A stretch of DNA of 64,000 nucleotides, taken from NCBI RefSeq assembly GCF_018390735.1, contig NZ_JAHBCL010000020.1, positions 1 to 64,000 of the forward strand, in the 5' to 3' direction. The DNA is from Fusibacter paucivorans (lineage in GTDB: Bacteria; Bacillota; Clostridia; Peptostreptococcales; Acidaminobacteraceae). This document shows positions 44,725 to 52,838 of the stretch, piece by piece. A model generated the notes under the pieces. That model saw nothing but the letters and a program-made list of their open reading frames with translations, made no database searches and was not told where the DNA came from. Numbering within the stretch: position 1 is the stretch's first letter; each line of letters opens with the position of its first letter. A program made the translations under genes and the position numbers.

Positions 44725-46056
44725 ATGAAGATAAATGCAAGAAAAATGGCGCTTAAGATACTGAATCACATTGAATTGGAGCATGTTTTTTCACATCATG
44801 CACTGAATCATTTTTTTGAAACGTATGAGGTATCCAACATTGATCGCCGTTTTATCAGTAATCTGATATTAGGTGTTCTTGAGCATAAAATGCTCATTGA
44901 TTTTTATATTCGAAAATTTTCAAAAGTCAGGTTTGGCAAGATTAATCACGAAGTGGTTAATATTTTGAGACTTGGCATTTATCAAATCATGTTCATGGAT
45001 AAGGTACCAGAATCCGCTGCCGTAAATGAAAGCGTTAAATTGGCAAAACGCATCAGCCCAGCTCAGGGCAATTACGTCAATGGGGTTTTGCGTGCCTTTA
45101 TTCGTGCTTATGAAGAAGTGCCGCTTCCAGATGAACGAAGGCATCCGGACGAATACCTCAGTATTAAGTATTCTCATCCCAAATGGCTGGTAAACCTTTG
45201 GCTGGATGCCTATGGTTACGATGATACCAAGGCTTTACTGGCGGCAAACAATATGACGCCGCCACTGAGTATCCGTGTTAATCGGCTGAAGACGACACGG
45301 GATGATTTTTTAAAGGTGCTGGATGCCGCGGGCATTGTTGCTACACCTTCAAAATTGAATCCAGATGGTATTTTGATTCAGTCTGTTAATCAAATGAATA
45401 TCACATCGCTCCCTCGATTCAAGGAAGGGGATTTTCAAATTCAAGACATTAGCTCGATGATGATTGGCCATATTGCCGATGTGAAGCCGGGAGATTTCGT
45501 CATGGATGTCTGTGCAGCGCCGGGCGGTAAGAGCTGCCATATGGCAGAACGAATGCATAACAGTGGTCGTTTACTGGCGCGGGATGTCTCTGAACAAAAA
45601 TGTCAGCTCATTGCAGATAATGCCAGTCGACTGGGCATTTCAATTATTGAAACGGCTATTTTCGATGCAAGGCATTTTGATAAATCCCTTAGGCAGTCTG
45701 CTGATGTCGTCTTAGTAGATGCACCGTGTTCAGGGCTCGGCATTATTCGCAGAAAGCCGGATATAAAATACAATAAACAGCCAGAAGACCTCGCGTCACT
45801 CACCCGGATTCAACGAGAAATTTTAAATGCTGCGGCTGAATACGTTAAAGTGGATGGCATTTTGATCTATAGTACTTGTACATTAAACGAGGCCGAAAAT
45901 GATGGGCAAGTGAATGATTTTCTTGCGCATCATGATTCATTTGAACGCGTTTCACTTGCAGGTATTATACCGGGACAATCGGAAACGCTGACGCTTTTGC
46001 CACATCAACATCAGACAGATGGTTTTTATATAGCAAAGATGAAAAGGATTAAATAG
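44725..46056 (+). CDS. rsmB: 16S rRNA m5C967 methyltransferase RsmB
   Basis: An N-terminal NusB-like domain (ILNHIELEHVFSHHALNHF; RLGIYQIMFMDKVPESAAVNE) is joined to a Fmu/Nol1 methyltransferase: VMDVCAAPGGKSCHMAE (SAM), DAPCSGLGIIRRKPDIKYN and YSTCTLNEAEND with both catalytic cysteines. Length 443 is usual. The only GGAG is 14 bases upstream of the ATG, a wide spacing. Directly followed by the phosphatase gene; the rlmN that often stands between them is missing. Confidence 0.95.
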   Translation: MKINARKMALKILNHIELEHVFSHHALNHFFETYEVSNIDRRFISNLILGVLEHKMLIDFYIRKFSKVRFGKINHEVVNILRLGIYQIMFMDKVPESAAVNESVKLAKRISPAQGNYVNGVLRAFIRAYEEVPLPDERRHPDEYLSIKYSHPKWLVNLWLDAYGYDDTKALLAANNMTPPLSIRVNRLKTTRDDFLKVLDAAGIVATPSKLNPDGILIQSVNQMNITSLPRFKEGDFQIQDISSMMIGHIADVKPGDFVMDVCAAPGGKSCHMAERMHNSGRLLARDVSEQKCQLIADNASRLGISIIETAIFDARHFDKSLRQSADVVLVDAPCSGLGIIRRKPDIKYNKQPEDLASLTRIQREILNAAAEYVKVDGILIYSTCTLNEAENDGQVNDFLAHHDSFERVSLAGIIPGQSETLTLLPHQHQTDGFYIAKMKRIK

Positions 46057-46066
46057 AGGTGAACGC

Positions 46067-46780
46067 ATGAAGATTACAGCCTTAACAGATGTTGGGAAAA
46101 TGCGGGCCAATAACGAAGATGTTTATAGCGTTTTAGAGGACGCGCGGGTTTACATTGTATGCGACGGCATGGGAGGGCATCAAGCCGGTGAAATTGCCGC
46201 ACAGGCGGCAACAGAGGATATTACTGCCGCCATTGCAGAGATAGAGACGCTGACGGCAGACAATTTTTCCGATGCCATTCGAAGTGTTTTAGTCAATGTA
46301 AATGCGAAGATTATGGCCATGGCTGCCGAGAATGAAGCATACCGGAATATGGGGACAACTTTGGTACTTGCAGCGCTTTCTGAACCGTATTTACTGGTGG
46401 CAAATGTTGGTGACAGCCGTTGTTACATTGTAAAGGACGGTAAACTCGTTCAGGTATCAAAAGATCATTCGCTGGTTGCAGAACTTGTGAAGATTGGCAG
46501 TATCAGTGAAGCGGAAGCTGAAAAGCACCCAGACAGAAATATTATAACAAGTGCCATTGGCGTTGATGAAAGCTTTGAAGTTTTTACAGATGTAGTGCCG
46601 CTTGATGGTGTATCACATATCTTACTGTGTACTGATGGCTTGACCAATATGCTCAACCCCAAACGCATTTTGGCGCTTTTAACAGAGCCGCCTTTTGAAG
46701 AAGCGGCAAATGCATTGGTAAATGAGGCCAATGATTCTGGCGGTCAGGATAACATTACCGTCGTATGTATTGAATTATAA
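46067..46780 (+). CDS. stp: PP2C-type Ser/Thr phosphatase (Stp/PrpC)
   Basis: It reverses PrkC phosphorylation. Metal-binding aspartates are seen in MRANNEDVYSV, VCDGMGGHQAGEIAA, DGLTNML (CTDGLTNM) and SGGQDNITVV. The gene lies 11 bases ahead of prkC, the usual arrangement. Length 237 is typical. Confidence 0.96.
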   Translation: MKITALTDVGKMRANNEDVYSVLEDARVYIVCDGMGGHQAGEIAAQAATEDITAAIAEIETLTADNFSDAIRSVLVNVNAKIMAMAAENEAYRNMGTTLVLAALSEPYLLVANVGDSRCYIVKDGKLVQVSKDHSLVAELVKIGSISEAEAEKHPDRNIITSAIGVDESFEVFTDVVPLDGVSHILLCTDGLTNMLNPKRILALLTEPPFEEAANALVNEANDSGGQDNITVVCIEL

Positions 46781-46791
46781 GGAGGATTTTC

Positions 46792-48768
46792 ATGTCGGAA
46801 ATCAATGGTTTGTTATTGGACAATCGATATGAGATATTATCGGTGGTCGGTAGCGGCGGCATGGCAACCGTCTACAAGGGCAGAGATCACGTTTTAAATA
46901 GAATGGTCGCAATTAAAGTATTAAAGCAGGAATTTAATTCGGATTCCGATTTTGTCGCTAAATTTGAAAAAGAATCACAGTCAGCCGCTAGTCTTTCGCA
47001 TCCCAATATCGTTAATGTCTTTGATGTTGGGATGGATCACGACATGCATTATATTGTCATGGAGCTTATCACGGGTCATACACTTCGGGAGTACCTGAAT
47101 AAAATGCACGGGTTCATGAAAGAAGAAGCAGTTGTCAATATTATCATGCAGATTGGCTCGGCGCTTCAGCATGCGCATCAAAATAACATTATTCATCGCG
47201 ATATTAAATCGCAAAATATTCTCGTCAGTGAAACCGGCAGTGTTAAAGTTGCAGATTTTGGCATTGCACGGGCGGCGACAAAGAGTACACTGGTGAACAC
47301 AAAAGAAATCGTCGGCTCCGTTCATTATGCATCACCCGAACAGGCGAGGGGCGGCTATGTTGATGCCCGAAGCGACATTTATTCTCTAGGCATTCTGATG
47401 TATGAATTGATCACCAAAGAACTGCCATTTGATGGTGAAACACCTGTTTCCGTTGCACTGAAGCAGCTTCGGGATCATTTGCCTGATCCGAGAACCATTA
47501 ATGCCAATGTCTCGGACGGATTTGCGTCAATACTCTCGAAGGCGACGGCAAAGGATTTAAACCAACGGTATCAGAGTATTTATGAATTGATGGAAGATTT
47601 AAAGCGGCTCAGCGTTGACAAACGATTTGTCGTCAAGACAGAAGGCTATCTCAATGATGAAACGACAATATTGCCAAAGATTACAGAGGAAGATATCATG
47701 AAACACGATCAAAACAGAACGCGAAAATCAACGAAGCAAAAAGCATCGAAGCCGGTGAGCAAATTAAATATTACCTTAGTGGTCGTGGCGGCGCTCATTG
47801 TTTCAATGCTCGTGTTTTCACTGGTTGCCATTAATAAATTTAAAGAAATATTCAATGTCGATATTGTAACGGTACCAAATGTCGTCGGTATGGATGTGGA
47901 CGAAGCCGTCAGAGCGATTCAGGATAAAGGGCTGGTCGCAGATACCACAGAACGCAAATACAACAACGATATTGATGAAGATATTGTCATATCGCAAAAC
48001 TATGCTGAAGGTGAAGAACTAAAAGAAGGTTTTACCGTGAAACTCGTGGTCAGCAATGGCGCGGTGAGGGTGCTCGTGCCAAATGTCGTACAGCAGGATT
48101 TGGTTAAAGCTCGTGTGATGATTGAAAATGAAAACTTTGAAGTGGGTGAAATTAAATATGAGTTTAATGATCTGCCGACGGGAACCGTTATCAGTCAGTC
48201 GCCAAAAAGCGGTGTCAAAGAAGCTGAGGGAACTTTAATTGATCTGGTTGTGAGTCAAGGACAGGAAATCAAAACGGTATTGGTACCAAATGTATCCGGC
48301 AAGACGATCCGCGAAGCAGAAAGTGAACTCAATGCATTAGGATTAAAATTGGGTTCTATTGAATATGAACTCAGTGATGAATTTGAAGAAGGCATGATTA
48401 TCAGCAATCAAGGCGTTGGACAAACATACGAGCAAGGCTCAGAGGTTTCCGTCGTCGTCAGCAATGGACCGGAGAACGTCGATGGTGATGGCACCGGTGA
48501 AGGAAATGGCGACGGTACGGAGAATGGCGATGGAACAGGTGATAACTATTCAGAAATATCAGTTGCCATTTTTGCTTCGACATTTATGCACGATCCAGAA
48601 AACATTCGCATCGAAATGATTCAAGGTGAAACGCGTACCGTGGTTTACGAAAACACGCATACAAAAGCAGAAGGCGATTTTAGGATAAAAATTCGCGGAA
48701 CCGGATTTGCAACACTTGAAGTATTTTACAGCGATCAACTCGTCTCACAAGAAACGATTCAATTTTAA
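46792..48768 (+). CDS. prkC: PASTA-domain Ser/Thr protein kinase PrkC
   Basis: The cytosolic kinase (about 13-275) has GSGGMATVYKG, the lysine in VAIKVLKQEF, IIHRDIKSQNILV and VADFGIARA, with an activation loop rich in Thr/Ser. A membrane helix at about 325-346 precedes three PASTA domains (about 360-425, 427-495, 497-565; each starts VPNV) that sense muropeptides or lipid II. After a Gly-Asp-rich linker (DGDGTGEGNGDGTENGDG) about 60 further residues form a beta-rich tail of unknown role. It regulates growth and division; the cognate phosphatase is upstream. Confidence 0.96.
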   Translation: MSEINGLLLDNRYEILSVVGSGGMATVYKGRDHVLNRMVAIKVLKQEFNSDSDFVAKFEKESQSAASLSHPNIVNVFDVGMDHDMHYIVMELITGHTLREYLNKMHGFMKEEAVVNIIMQIGSALQHAHQNNIIHRDIKSQNILVSETGSVKVADFGIARAATKSTLVNTKEIVGSVHYASPEQARGGYVDARSDIYSLGILMYELITKELPFDGETPVSVALKQLRDHLPDPRTINANVSDGFASILSKATAKDLNQRYQSIYELMEDLKRLSVDKRFVVKTEGYLNDETTILPKITEEDIMKHDQNRTRKSTKQKASKPVSKLNITLVVVAALIVSMLVFSLVAINKFKEIFNVDIVTVPNVVGMDVDEAVRAIQDKGLVADTTERKYNNDIDEDIVISQNYAEGEELKEGFTVKLVVSNGAVRVLVPNVVQQDLVKARVMIENENFEVGEIKYEFNDLPTGTVISQSPKSGVKEAEGTLIDLVVSQGQEIKTVLVPNVSGKTIREAESELNALGLKLGSIEYELSDEFEEGMIISNQGVGQTYEQGSEVSVVVSNGPENVDGDGTGEGNGDGTENGDGTGDNYSEISVAIFASTFMHDPENIRIEMIQGETRTVVYENTHTKAEGDFRIKIRGTGFATLEVFYSDQLVSQETIQF

Positions 48769-48780
48769 GGTTAGGGATCA

Positions 48781-49671
48781 ATGATAAATGGAACAATCTA
48801 TAAAGGCATCGGCGGATTCTACTATGTCATGGTCGATGGTATGCTTTATGAATGCAAAGCACGAGGAAAATTTAAAAATATCAATATGACGCCGACAGTC
48901 GGAGATTTTGTTCAGATTAACATTGTTGACGAAGCGGAAAAGACAGGTGTCATCGAGACAATATTGCCTCGAAAATCAATTTTGCTCAGACCGAATGTCA
49001 GCAATGTCGATCAGGCGATCATCGTCTTTGCGCTCAAAAATCCCGAACCCAATATGATGCTGTTGGACAAAATGATTCTTTTAGCGGAAAACGCTAATTT
49101 GGACGTTGTCCTCTGCTTCAATAAATGTGATATAGATGATGAAGGGCGTTTTGATACGCTTCGCAGCATCTATAATAATGCCGGATACGATATCCTTCGT
49201 ACATCACCAAAGACAGGTGAAGGGATCGTATCGCTTAAAGCGATTTTAAACAATAAGATATCTGTTTTTTCAGGGCCGTCTGGCGTTGGCAAATCCTCAC
49301 TGCTCAATGCGATTGAAAATGGTTTCAAATTACAGACAGGCGATTTGAGTCACAAAATTAAACGCGGAAAGCATACCACGCGGCACTCAGAGCTGCTGCC
49401 GCTAAAAAGCGGTGGTACAGTGGTTGATACGCCGGGTTTTACGTCGCTGTCGCTCCATGAAATTCCGCTGGATCGGCTGTCCAGTCTATTTCCAGAATTT
49501 GAATCCATATCAGCAGCCTGTCAATTTGATAACTGCAAGCATCTAAGTGAACCGAACTGCGCGGTTAAAGCAGCGGTTGAAGCTGGAGAAATACATGCAT
49601 CACGCTATGAAGCTTATCAATATATCTATCATGAAATCGAAACACTGGGGAGGAAGTATAAAAAATGGTAA
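48781..49671 (+). CDS. rsgA: Ribosome small subunit-dependent GTPase RsgA
   Basis: The circularly permuted GTPase shows NKCD (G4) before GPSGVGKSSLLNAI (G1) and DTPGFTSL (G3), with an N-terminal OB fold and a C-terminal zinc site CQFDNCKHLSEPNC. It checks 30S maturation. The end overlaps the rpe start by seven bases. Confidence 0.96.
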   Translation: MINGTIYKGIGGFYYVMVDGMLYECKARGKFKNINMTPTVGDFVQINIVDEAEKTGVIETILPRKSILLRPNVSNVDQAIIVFALKNPEPNMMLLDKMILLAENANLDVVLCFNKCDIDDEGRFDTLRSIYNNAGYDILRTSPKTGEGIVSLKAILNNKISVFSGPSGVGKSSLLNAIENGFKLQTGDLSHKIKRGKHTTRHSELLPLKSGGTVVDTPGFTSLSLHEIPLDRLSSLFPEFESISAACQFDNCKHLSEPNCAVKAAVEAGEIHASRYEAYQYIYHEIETLGRKYKKW

Positions 49672-50318
49672 AATTGGCACCGTCGATACTATCGGCTGAT
49701 TTTTCTAATTTGCTTGTTGACGTCAAGGCAGTTGAAGAGGCTGGCGTCGAATATTTGCATGTTGATGTTATGGATGGACACTTTGTGCCAAATATTTCTT
49801 TTGGCGCACCTGTACTGAAATCGCTGAAAGGCAAAACGAGTTTATTTGTAGATGTTCATCTTATGATTGAAAATCCTGATCAGTATATTGCAGATTTTGT
49901 CGATGCAGGTGCTGACAGCATAGGCGTTCATGTCGAAGCGACGCGCCATCTGCACCGAACGATTCAGCTTATCAAATCTTATGGCGTACAAGCGGCAGTA
50001 ACGCTTAATCCTGCAACGCCGCTTTCAAGCATTGAAGAAATATTGGAAGATGTGGACATGGTATTGCTCATGTCGGTGAACCCTGGTTTTGGCGGTCAAA
50101 GCTATATCCCGCAAACGACTGCAAAAATAAAGCGACTGCGAAAAATGATTGATGAACGCGGACTTGATGTCGCTATACAAGTCGATGGGGGCATTAAGCT
50201 CTCAAACGCCAAAGAAGTGGTTAGGGCTGGGGCCGATATACTCGTAGCGGGCTCAGCAATTTTTAACAGTGAATCAATTATTGAAACCGTTCAGGCCTTT
50301 AGAGAGGTTGTAAAATGA
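49665..50318 (+). CDS. rpe: Ribulose-phosphate 3-epimerase
   Basis: It interconverts ribulose 5-phosphate and xylulose 5-phosphate. The TIM barrel shows APSILSADFSNL, HVDVMDGHFVPNISFG (metal His/Asp), VDVHLMIENP, LMSVNPGFGGQ and VDGGI. A GGGGAGGAAG inside the end of rsgA lies before its ATG. Placement next to rsgA and thiN is common in Gram-positive bacteria. Confidence 0.97.
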   Translation: MVKLAPSILSADFSNLLVDVKAVEEAGVEYLHVDVMDGHFVPNISFGAPVLKSLKGKTSLFVDVHLMIENPDQYIADFVDAGADSIGVHVEATRHLHRTIQLIKSYGVQAAVTLNPATPLSSIEEILEDVDMVLLMSVNPGFGGQSYIPQTTAKIKRLRKMIDERGLDVAIQVDGGIKLSNAKEVVRAGADILVAGSAIFNSESIIETVQAFREVVK

Positions 50319-50947
50319 GGGCGCTCCTAGCACTAAATGGGAAAATTGAAGATATGGAAGCCCTTCGTGCTATTTTGGAAACATTGGAAATTCATTTTGT
50401 CGTTGGTGTAGATGGTGGTATAAAACATTTGCAGGCATTGGGGTATGTTCCCAACGTCATGATCGGTGATTTTGATTCGGTTGAACTCGAAGGTTATGCA
50501 GAAGTATGGCCGGATGTTGAAATCATGCGTTTTAACAAAGAAAAGGATATGACGGATGCCGAGCTGGCATTTAGTTATATTCAAGACAAACGGTTTAATG
50601 ATATTATTGCTATTGGTGCCTTCGGTGGGCGGTTGGATCATCTATTGGGTAATGTCTTCCTGTTGGAACACTATCCGAACATCATGCTTTTGGATGCCTA
50701 TAATCGCGTTAAACTTTTAGAAGGGCCTGCCGAAAAAACATTGTTTCAGCGAAAGGGTTTTCTATCGCTTATTCCAATAACAGAACGCGTTGAAGGCGTT
50801 ACGTTGAAGGGATTCAAATATCCGCTTGACGACGTTGTTATCAAACGCGGCTCAACCTGGGGGATTAGCAATGAATTTTCAGCAGAAGAGGCGACAATAC
50901 GTTTCGATAAGGGAAAGATGCTCGTCATTATCGCTGAAGATTACTAA
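50315..50947 (+). CDS. thiN: Thiamine diphosphokinase
   Basis: It makes thiamine diphosphate from thiamine and ATP. The nucleotide-binding part has VGVDGGIKHLQALGYVPNVMIGDFDSVE and FNKEKDMTDAELAF; GAFGGRLDHLLGNVFLL follows, and the C-terminal half binds thiamine. It overlaps rpe by four bases (ATGA). A terminator follows. Confidence 0.95.
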   Translation: MRALLALNGKIEDMEALRAILETLEIHFVVGVDGGIKHLQALGYVPNVMIGDFDSVELEGYAEVWPDVEIMRFNKEKDMTDAELAFSYIQDKRFNDIIAIGAFGGRLDHLLGNVFLLEHYPNIMLLDAYNRVKLLEGPAEKTLFQRKGFLSLIPITERVEGVTLKGFKYPLDDVVIKRGSTWGISNEFSAEEATIRFDKGKMLVIIAEDY

Positions 50948-50974
50948 AGGACAATAGTTTAGAGAAATATATCC

Positions 50975-51008
50975 AAAATGATAATTTACAAAAAATTATC
51001 ATTTTTTT
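50975..51008 (+). terminator. Terminator of the housekeeping operon
   Basis: AATGATAATTT and AAATTATCATT form an 11-bp stem with a five-base loop, followed by a T run after 51003. Confidence 0.85.
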
Positions 51009-51020
51009 ATGCTTTAAGGG

Positions 51021-51049
51021 TTGCGAATAAAAATAAACAAGTGTATATT
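51021..51049 (+). promoter_or_regulatory. Sigma-A promoter of the TetR gene
   Basis: TTGCGA (51021-51026), 17 bp, TATATT (51044-51049), 30 bp before the ATG. Confidence 0.55.
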
Positions 51050-51078
51050 ATTAATAAATCTTGATGAAAGAGGATTGT

Positions 51079-51642
51079 ATGCAATATTTGAAAGACGATG
51101 TAAGGGCGCGCATTATTGATGCCGCATTAGATGAATTTGCTGAAAAGGGTTTTAATAATGCGAGTATGCGCGAAATTGCACAGCGTGCACAGATTACAGT
51201 GGGCAATATCTATCGTTATTTTAAAAACAAAGAAGACTTGCTCAAGCACTGCTTGAGTCCGCTGATTGAAGTGATTGATGCTTTTGTCAATCGTGACTAT
51301 ATCGCTGAAATGGGGATCTCTAGGCATGTAGAAGTGAGAGAAATTATCGCTGTAAACATCACGAAGTTGTATACAGATTTCCCAAGAGAGTTTTATGTAT
51401 TGCGAAATGGCCTTAAGGGAACACTCTATAATGCTTACTATGACAATGTGGTACAATCGGTGATCGCAAAGATGAAACGCCTGTCTTTTAGTGAGATGAT
51501 TGCGATTGATCCCATGATCTATGAAATCATGGCGCGCAATCAGATTGAAGCCATTATTTATATCTTGGAGCATGCAGAGCCTGAAGATGTTGAAAGACTT
51601 GTCAAACAATTTTTTGCGGTGTCTTTTAAAGTTTTCAAGTGA
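51079..51642 (+). CDS. TetR family regulator of the adjacent RND pump
   Basis: The N-terminal helix-turn-helix is canonical: RARIIDAALDEFAEKGFNNASMREIAQRAQITVGNIYRYFKNKEDLL. The C-terminal ligand domain is variable (to 187 residues). AGAGG before ATG 51079 sets the start. A near-perfect palindrome overlaps the -10 of the pump operon 75 bp downstream, so it probably represses that operon until a toxic ligand binds. Confidence 0.88.
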   Translation: MQYLKDDVRARIIDAALDEFAEKGFNNASMREIAQRAQITVGNIYRYFKNKEDLLKHCLSPLIEVIDAFVNRDYIAEMGISRHVEVREIIAVNITKLYTDFPREFYVLRNGLKGTLYNAYYDNVVQSVIAKMKRLSFSEMIAIDPMIYEIMARNQIEAIIYILEHAEPEDVERLVKQFFAVSFKVFK

Positions 51643-51697
51643 TCGTGATCTGTAATAATCATGGTGAAACGGTTTAAGACATCTTTTTTTTGGCATA

Positions 51698-51722
51698 ATA
51701 ATGAACGAGCGTTAATTATAAT
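51698..51722. promoter_or_regulatory. Candidate TetR operator over the RND pump promoter
   Basis: ATAATGAACG (51698-51707), two bases AG, and CGTTAATTAT (51710-51719) form a 22-bp palindrome with one mismatched pair. A TATAAT at 51717-51722 overlaps its right edge, so a bound repressor would block transcription. Confidence 0.55.
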
Positions 51723-51740
51723 CGAGTTGGAGGCTAATGA

Positions 51741-52838
51741 ATGAAACGACATAAAATATGGCTTAGCTGTATAGGCTTGAGCCTGTTGCTATTGGCAGGC
51801 TGTGGGAGAGAATCGGCGTCTGAAGACGTATCACGTGTTAAAACAGTGGAGACGCAGGCAGTGGCCACTTCGATAACAGAGGAACAGATGGTTTATTACG
51901 GCTATGTTGAATCTGGCTCAATGACAAAACTCAGTTTTAAAAGTGCAGGTGTTTTAGAGGCGCTGTACGTTGAGAAGGGGGATTACGTCGAAAAAGGCGA
52001 GGCCCTAGCGGCATTGGATGATTCAGATTACAATATTCAGCTGTTGGCAGCACAGGCTGGTGTTCAATCAATCTATGCGACTTTGAATAAAGCAACACAA
52101 GCTTATAACGATGCGAAAAGCGATTACGAGGATTATGAAAAACTCTTTGCCGCCGGCAGTATTTCACAAGCGGCGCTGGAAAAGGCAAAACTTAACTTCA
52201 ATGTCTCTGAACAGGATCTCAATGCGGCGAGAGAAGGTTATCAGCAGGCACAGCATAATTTAGAGGCACTATCAAAATCCGTCAATGAACTTAAAATGAC
52301 AGCAAGCATTGAAGGGGTTGTCGTCGAGACACTGTATGAAGCCAATGAAGCCGTTGCAGCCGGGTATCCTGTTATTGTTATTCGCAGTGAAGATTCTGTT
52401 TTTAAGGCCAGTGTTGCGCAACGGGATTTAAAACATCTCAGTATTGGTCAGCCGGTAACGATGAGGTTTACTTCGGAAACCTATGAAGGCGAAATTACGG
52501 CCATTGGCAATACACCGGATACAGCGACTCATACGTATGAAATTGAAGTATCTATCAACGGAGACGTACCATTGGGCAGCGTTGGTGAAGGGACGTTTGT
52601 CATCGATTCATATAAAGGCATCAAAATTCCGATGGAGGCCGTTATAAAAGGCGACACAGACTATGTTTATACCATACGCGACGGAATTGCTGTTAAGCAG
52701 TCGATTTCCATTGAAAAGCGTATTAAAAATGAACTGATTGTTTCAGGTCTTCAAGATGGAGACCAACTTGTAGTCAAAGGCTTTAACCGCCTTAATGACG
52801 GTGATCATGTCAATATACTGAATGAGGAGGCAAAATGA
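51741..52838 (+). CDS. RND efflux membrane-fusion lipoprotein
   Basis: A lipoprotein signal (LSLLLLAGC) anchors it to the outer leaflet. Next come a lipoyl half (AGVLEALYVEKGDYVEKGEALAALDD), a helical hairpin (about 95-190, YEDYEKLFAAGSISQAALEKA), the second lipoyl half (SIEGVVVETLYEANEAVAAG), a beta barrel and the membrane-proximal domain. It links the RND permease to the exterior. Stop overlaps the permease start (ATGA). No outer-membrane channel gene is seen, as expected for a single-membrane cell. Confidence 0.93.
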   Translation: MKRHKIWLSCIGLSLLLLAGCGRESASEDVSRVKTVETQAVATSITEEQMVYYGYVESGSMTKLSFKSAGVLEALYVEKGDYVEKGEALAALDDSDYNIQLLAAQAGVQSIYATLNKATQAYNDAKSDYEDYEKLFAAGSISQAALEKAKLNFNVSEQDLNAAREGYQQAQHNLEALSKSVNELKMTASIEGVVVETLYEANEAVAAGYPVIVIRSEDSVFKASVAQRDLKHLSIGQPVTMRFTSETYEGEITAIGNTPDTATHTYEIEVSINGDVPLGSVGEGTFVIDSYKGIKIPMEAVIKGDTDYVYTIRDGIAVKQSISIEKRIKNELIVSGLQDGDQLVVKGFNRLNDGDHVNILNEEAK

